A stretch of 64,000 bases of DNA from Paraphysomonas bandaiensis (Eukaryota; Chrysophyceae). The translations under genes and the position numbers were made by a program. The DNA is taken from assembly GCA_965644295.1 (NCBI GenBank), contig CBFFRP010000394.1, positions 62,001-126,000 of the forward strand. The letters run 5' to 3'. Below, piece after piece: positions 59,781 through 64,000 of the stretch. Under the pieces are notes generated by a model. The model saw nothing but the letters and a program-made list of their open reading frames with translations. It ran no database searches and was not told where the DNA came from. Every line of letters begins with the position of its first letter. The first letter of the stretch is position 1.

Positions 59781-60661
59781 ATTTCATGTTTTCTACATCA
59801 TACATACATACATACATAGAAATAGTAACATTCGAAATGGTGTCTTTCTGCAGCTGTCTGCTAAGTATTGACTATTATTGTGTATATTGGCACTATTATA
59901 TCCTATGCGCATTGCTGAGTTCTGATAAGAACCAATGTATCTGGGAATGACTATGTGTGTTGTATATGTTTGTATGAATGCTTATTATGGGTGTATTGAT
60001 ATTATGCTATAGTGGTTATTAGCACTGTATAATGGCTAGATGAGGTGCATTGAGATGTCAGATGTGTGCTATGATATTGAGTGTGTGGACGATATATACT
60101 GTGATATATGAGAATGCATATATGGGTGATAATCTTGGGGTGATGATGAAATACATTAGACCTGATCACTTCCGTTATTGTGTGTGAGGGAGAAGCTCTC
60201 TGCGGACGTCAGTCCTGGAAGTACAGAAGGATCAGTCGGGAGGACGCCCCAATAGATAGGGCTCCTCGGGACTCTGTGGAGGAGGTTCTGTATCGGTGAG
60301 TCAAGTATTCTTCAACTGAGATATATGGACGAGGGGGTATGTTGGTATGGCTATTGCTGCGAGTTGGGCCTTGGGCAGAGGAGTAGCTCGCGGGGCCGCG
60401 TTAGGTCTCCACTTTCTCAATTACTAATAATTAAAATTGTGATTAACACTAACTCAATTAAGCGTGGTAGAATGTACATGTAACTGGCCAAGTATATAGT
60501 ATATGTATCTGTATGTTCTCAAAACTACGACATTGCCGCTGTTATAACACTGCCAATCACATTCACTGTGATTTTTACTATTATGAATAGTTCTACCATT
60601 AATTGGTCTCAACACTTCACACTACATGCTAACCAATGAAAAATGATTCTAACAATACTAT
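59781..60661. other. Intergenic with GC-richer unexplained island
   Basis: About 60170-60410 is noticeably more G-rich than the surroundings, with complementary-looking stretches ('gagtagctcgcggggccgcg'). No continuous protein-like frame, and no tRNA, 5S or snRNA consensus recognised. It may be a structured RNA or a decayed element; unassigned. Confidence 0.35.
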
Positions 60662-62857
60662 CTATTTCTTTTTAACACGCTTCTTTACTGACTTTTTTTC
60701 GCTCGACCCACTATCCATTTCCATTCCAGGAATATACTCACTCTTATCGCGACGGTTAGCTCTCTCTAGTCTGTCCCCATCCGTAGCCACTTTCTGCGGA
60801 ATGAATGACATTTCTCGGACGATGCCTTCATCGGTTTTAATTATCTTAACAGCACTAGAGGAATTTTGATCGTTGGAAGTTGATGACGCAGCTTCCGCAA
60901 GCCGATCTGAAAGAACTCTTGTCTCTGCCTTCCGCTTTTCTTTTCGTTGTTGTGCCTCTTGTGGTGTGTGAGCAAATACCGCCCTCTCTGCACTCACTCC
61001 AGCAGCAAGCTCAAACATCTTCGCCTTCCGCTTACGTTTAGCGGTCTCATTGCCAGTTTCAGCACTACGTTTAAGCATCTTCTGGGTTGTAGAAAGAATT
61101 GCACCCTCACTCTTGTCTCTGCCCTTGGCGGAGTCCTTCGACTTCGATTTCGGTCTATCTTCACTATCCGAGTGGTATCGTACTTCCGGACCGATAGAGT
61201 CACCGCTGGCAGAGCTCTCGTAGCCAAAGTCCTCATCATCAACACTGTCTGCATCAGAGTCTTCATGTAAAGTATATATATCCCGGACCGGTCCCAGTTC
61301 ATCATCTTCACTATCAATCTCCGCGTCTTCACGGGATTTCGCCCCGCCACTGGGGTTACGAAGTCTGTACTCATGCGATTCCACATCCTGCTCGAACTCT
61401 TCTCGTTTGAACAGGGCTGCAAATCTATCGTCTACTATTTTATCCGCAGAAGGAGCAGTTTTCATAAACTTCTCTGCCAATTGCTTGTTAACCTTAGGCA
61501 AACGCTTCTGTGCATTGATACGGCTCTGTCTACGCTCCTCGATCTTGTCACGAATGCGAGCTTTGCGATGCTCTTCGTACTCGAACGGCTTGCTCACAGC
61601 ACGTAGCTTGGAATACAGACCCATTTCTATGAAGAAGCCATGCATGTAGCCCTTCAACATAGGCGTACCAATAAGACCTGACGCACCGAGATCCTCCACC
61701 TCAGCCCGAGTAAGAAACTTGTAGTCCTCGTAAGCGGATCCGGATCCCCCAGGTCCTCCAAGTGCCGTCTCCTCAAGTTCCTCCGTAATTCCCTCGAGGA
61801 AAGAGCACCAACGAGGAGCTGGACCCAGTTGTGGGACAAAGTATGACATCACTCTGGACTGTTCTCCACCTATAAACATAAGTCCAGAGGGCCCCCGCTG
61901 GTCTCTCACAGGAAGCAGAGCATTGATGTCACAGGGTGGCTCAATGTTGGTCAGGATCTGCCCCATGTTTCCGCCAGACCGCTTCCATACCTTTGCTATT
62001 TTCTTATCTGTGGATATAATATGCCCGGACTCGTTATGATAAGCGATATCAATTATAGGGAGGCCATACTGGTGCTCCTTCGTGTATAGCGGTGTGCTGG
62101 AACGGATGTCGTATATAACACAGTTGCCGTCAGAGGAACCCAGACCGAGCGTAAGCCCATCAGTGTCGAATTTCAGAGCTGTGATCTCCGACGCCCCACG
62201 TTGGGCCTGTGGAAGGCGTATGCGAGATACTGCAGTACGACTACGTAGATCCCAGAACTCGCATATACCCTCCTCCCCTCCACAGGCGAGAAGGGGATGT
62301 ACAGGATTGATATGCAGTTTGTTGCACCCTGAATAGCTCATAGAGAATGGTTCTTTAAACATGCCAGTCTCAAGATTCAGTCGATACACTTCATCACCAC
62401 ATGCTCCAACAAAGAGATCGCATGAACTCCAATGATACTGTAAATCTCTCCCAAACTTCGGTATTCTAACACTGTAATGCGTTCCATAGGGGGCATGGAA
62501 ATTAAGATTCCGGTCAGTCTGTAAAAACACTAATTTGCCGAAGTTATCAGACAGACATTCAAACGCCACAACTTCAGCATTAAGTCCTCTCTGAAACTTT
62601 AATGCCATATCAGACACTGTGTAGCACTTAACTACCGGTGGGTACGTCCCGGTGGCAATAATATGCTCTCCATCTTTCGTCATCTTTAAACATTGTGTGG
62701 CTGTTGGCATCTCAAAGTCTTGAATCAATTCAAGACGACGTCTATAATCCTCATCTTTTGCTAATGCTCGTTTCTTACGTTCTGATAGAAAGAGTGGAAG
62801 TGTTTTATTATTAGATAAATTATATACTTTGCATCCATTAAAGGTCGCCACTTTCAT
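60662..62857 (-). CDS. NOL10: NOL10/Enp2-like nucleolar WD40 protein
   Basis: Single exon, 731 aa, about the usual family length. The N terminus begins with a short strand then KTLPLFLSERKKRALAKDEDYRRRLELIQDFEMP, a NOL10/Enp2 hallmark segment (here residues 18-51). A seven-bladed WD40 region follows (ACGGEEGICEFWDLR, LGLGSSDGNCVIYDIRS, HIISTDKKIAKVWKR). The conserved block after it covers GLYSKLRAVSKPFEYEEHR and a Lys/Arg-rich NUC153-type motif DDRFAALFKREEFEQD. The C terminus is acidic then strongly basic with a KKSVKKRVKKK end. It is required for early 18S rRNA processing in the small-subunit processome. Head-to-head with the gene at 63518. Confidence 0.95.
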   Translation of the reverse strand: MKVATFNGCKVYNLSNNKTLPLFLSERKKRALAKDEDYRRRLELIQDFEMPTATQCLKMTKDGEHIIATGTYPPVVKCYTVSDMALKFQRGLNAEVVAFECLSDNFGKLVFLQTDRNLNFHAPYGTHYSVRIPKFGRDLQYHWSSCDLFVGACGDEVYRLNLETGMFKEPFSMSYSGCNKLHINPVHPLLACGGEEGICEFWDLRSRTAVSRIRLPQAQRGASEITALKFDTDGLTLGLGSSDGNCVIYDIRSSTPLYTKEHQYGLPIIDIAYHNESGHIISTDKKIAKVWKRSGGNMGQILTNIEPPCDINALLPVRDQRGPSGLMFIGGEQSRVMSYFVPQLGPAPRWCSFLEGITEELEETALGGPGGSGSAYEDYKFLTRAEVEDLGASGLIGTPMLKGYMHGFFIEMGLYSKLRAVSKPFEYEEHRKARIRDKIEERRQSRINAQKRLPKVNKQLAEKFMKTAPSADKIVDDRFAALFKREEFEQDVESHEYRLRNPSGGAKSREDAEIDSEDDELGPVRDIYTLHEDSDADSVDDEDFGYESSASGDSIGPEVRYHSDSEDRPKSKSKDSAKGRDKSEGAILSTTQKMLKRSAETGNETAKRKRKAKMFELAAGVSAERAVFAHTPQEAQQRKEKRKAETRVLSDRLAEAASSTSNDQNSSSAVKIIKTDEGIVREMSFIPQKVATDGDRLERANRRDKSEYIPGMEMDSGSSEKKSVKKRVKKK

Positions 62858-63517
62858 GTTGGAATATGAAGAGAATTGATAGGGATCAGTGTGTGTAGTG
62901 GGAGTGGATAGTTATGTTAATATATGGAGTTTGTGGTGTGTTGAGGTTACGATGATGATAATAGTGAGAATAATGGACGGCTGGGTAGAGTATGTATACA
63001 TATATAGTGTAGAGGTGGAAGTATAGTGGAGTTATGTATAGTATAGAGGTGCATACACTTCCTTCCATTCATATTTGTTGGTTATATGATCGAATAGGAG
63101 GAAAGTATCTCGATTTATACTACTATGATTGGTTTAGAGAGAATGGAGATCACATTGTATACTGCTGTACACTGCTGTATGAGGATGAAGTGAAGTACTG
63201 TGTACTCATACCATACAACATTACGAAAACCCATATTTTTAACACATGGAAAACTTGAATCTACAGTACAGTATATGGTGATCCAAATATATTTTAGTAA
63301 AAGTGGGATATTTCTAGGATAAAATTAGCAGATACGATATTCGTAGTAGATATGTAGAATGTCCATCGATAGGTACAGCAGCAGTATACATATATATACA
63401 GAGTATGTCTAGATTGGAATAGGCAGGTACAACAATATGAGTACATGTCTTGGAAGTACATGTAGATAGGAATGATATACCATCCCATCACATTAATATC
63501 ACATTAACTAAACTATC
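62858..63517. promoter_or_regulatory. Head-to-head intergenic region
   Basis: 660 bp between divergent start codons, with only short, compositionally biased ORFs. No promoter motif recognised. Confidence 0.4.
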
Positions 63518-64000
63518 ATGACAATACACCATATTCTTACCCGTTCCTCTCATATCCCTCGATTAACACGTTCATTCTCATCACGTCCTCCTCTTATCAT
63601 TCGTATTGCTCTGGTGGGTTCAACAGTAACACTCGCCACACCTCTATTCACAATAGCCGGTATCACCGTACAACACACATGATATTATATATAACTACTC
63701 ACAGGTGTTGCACGAGTATGGCAATCAATTCTACCAAAAACATTAATGGGACAATATGCAAAAACTGCTGTAGCTACACTCATAGGCGGTGGAGTGGTCA
63801 CACTAACATATCACTATGTATGGCCTGCATTGCGTGATTATGCAGATATGGTATTGCCTTTTGCTCTTAGCAATGGTGTAGCATGTATGTGCTGGCAGGC
63901 TGTATTTGAGGGGATATTCGGATTGGAAGTTCTTCTCGGTGCATCTCAGCTGTCGAACATGAAGAGTTTATTCCCGTATCTGTCGTCTATGCCGATGTTT
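63518..64000 (+). CDS. Mitochondrial-looking membrane protein, 3' end outside window
   Basis: Exons 63518-63659 and 63705 onward, joined in phase 1 across a 45-bp intron; the window ends in frame after about 145 codons. The N terminus (ILTRSSHIPRLTRSFSS) is rich in Arg and Ser without acidic residues, like a mitochondrial presequence. At least two hydrophobic segments follow (LVGSTVTLATPLFTIAGG and VATLIGGGVVTLTYHYVW). The family is not recognised. Confidence 0.65.

Overview
This is a nuclear genome segment from a eukaryotic microbe. Genes have compact GT-AG introns of roughly 45-150 bp, intergenic gaps are short, and gene pairs are often head-to-head. No trans-splicing signal, CRISPR, operon or bacterial feature was seen. 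The gene set points to a free-living protist: a mitochondrial-looking adenosylcobalamin-dependent (class II) ribonucleotide reductase, a bacterial-type monomeric isocitrate dehydrogenase, an isopentenyl-diphosphate isomerase/squalene synthase fusion of the kind described in diatoms and haptophytes, a TRPV-like channel, an SLC17-like transporter, a GRIP golgin and NOL10/Enp2. The exact lineage cannot be fixed from the sequence. All exon models were joined by eye using splice consensus and phase.

Layout. 467-2516 (-): MAPK-like kinase with an N-terminal CCCH finger. 3934-4785 (-): coiled-coil protein. 5244-7893 (+): SUMO-interacting-motif and AT-hook protein built from tandem exon-intron cassettes. 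8115-14802: a large two-gene DNA transposon with palindromic ACCTATAGGT arrays just inside short inverted ends. 16006-17667 (+): EF-hand protein, whose 3' half is repeated at 23506-24693 around a 5.56-kb LINE (17947-23505). 24942-25060: hAT-type MITE. 25807-29298 (-) and 29797-33133 (+): ribonucleotide reductase and isocitrate dehydrogenase, head-to-head. 33884-35971: non-autonomous LTR retrotransposon with identical LTRs. 36604-39417 (-): TRPV-like channel. 39903-40657: long ATGT microsatellite. 40757-42957 (+): MFS transporter. 44886-50498 (-): GRIP golgin. 51616-52104 (-): small membrane protein. 52586-54250 (+): GOLD/F-box protein. 56128-58422 (-): IDI-SQS. 60662-62857 (-): NOL10/Enp2. 63518-end (+): partial mitochondrial-looking protein.

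The host genes are mostly unrelated housekeeping and signalling genes rather than a pathway cluster. The best candidate for something undescribed is the 6.7-kb transposon: a KDZ/Plavaka-like transposase with a zinc finger, a divergently transcribed accessory helical protein, and clustered subterminal palindromes. Other notable items are the 1188-bp direct duplication around the LINE, a dispersed repeat family sharing the LINE's 3' tail, the kinase with a TQH activation motif and a large activation-loop insert, and a recurring AT-rich 5' end in coding regions.
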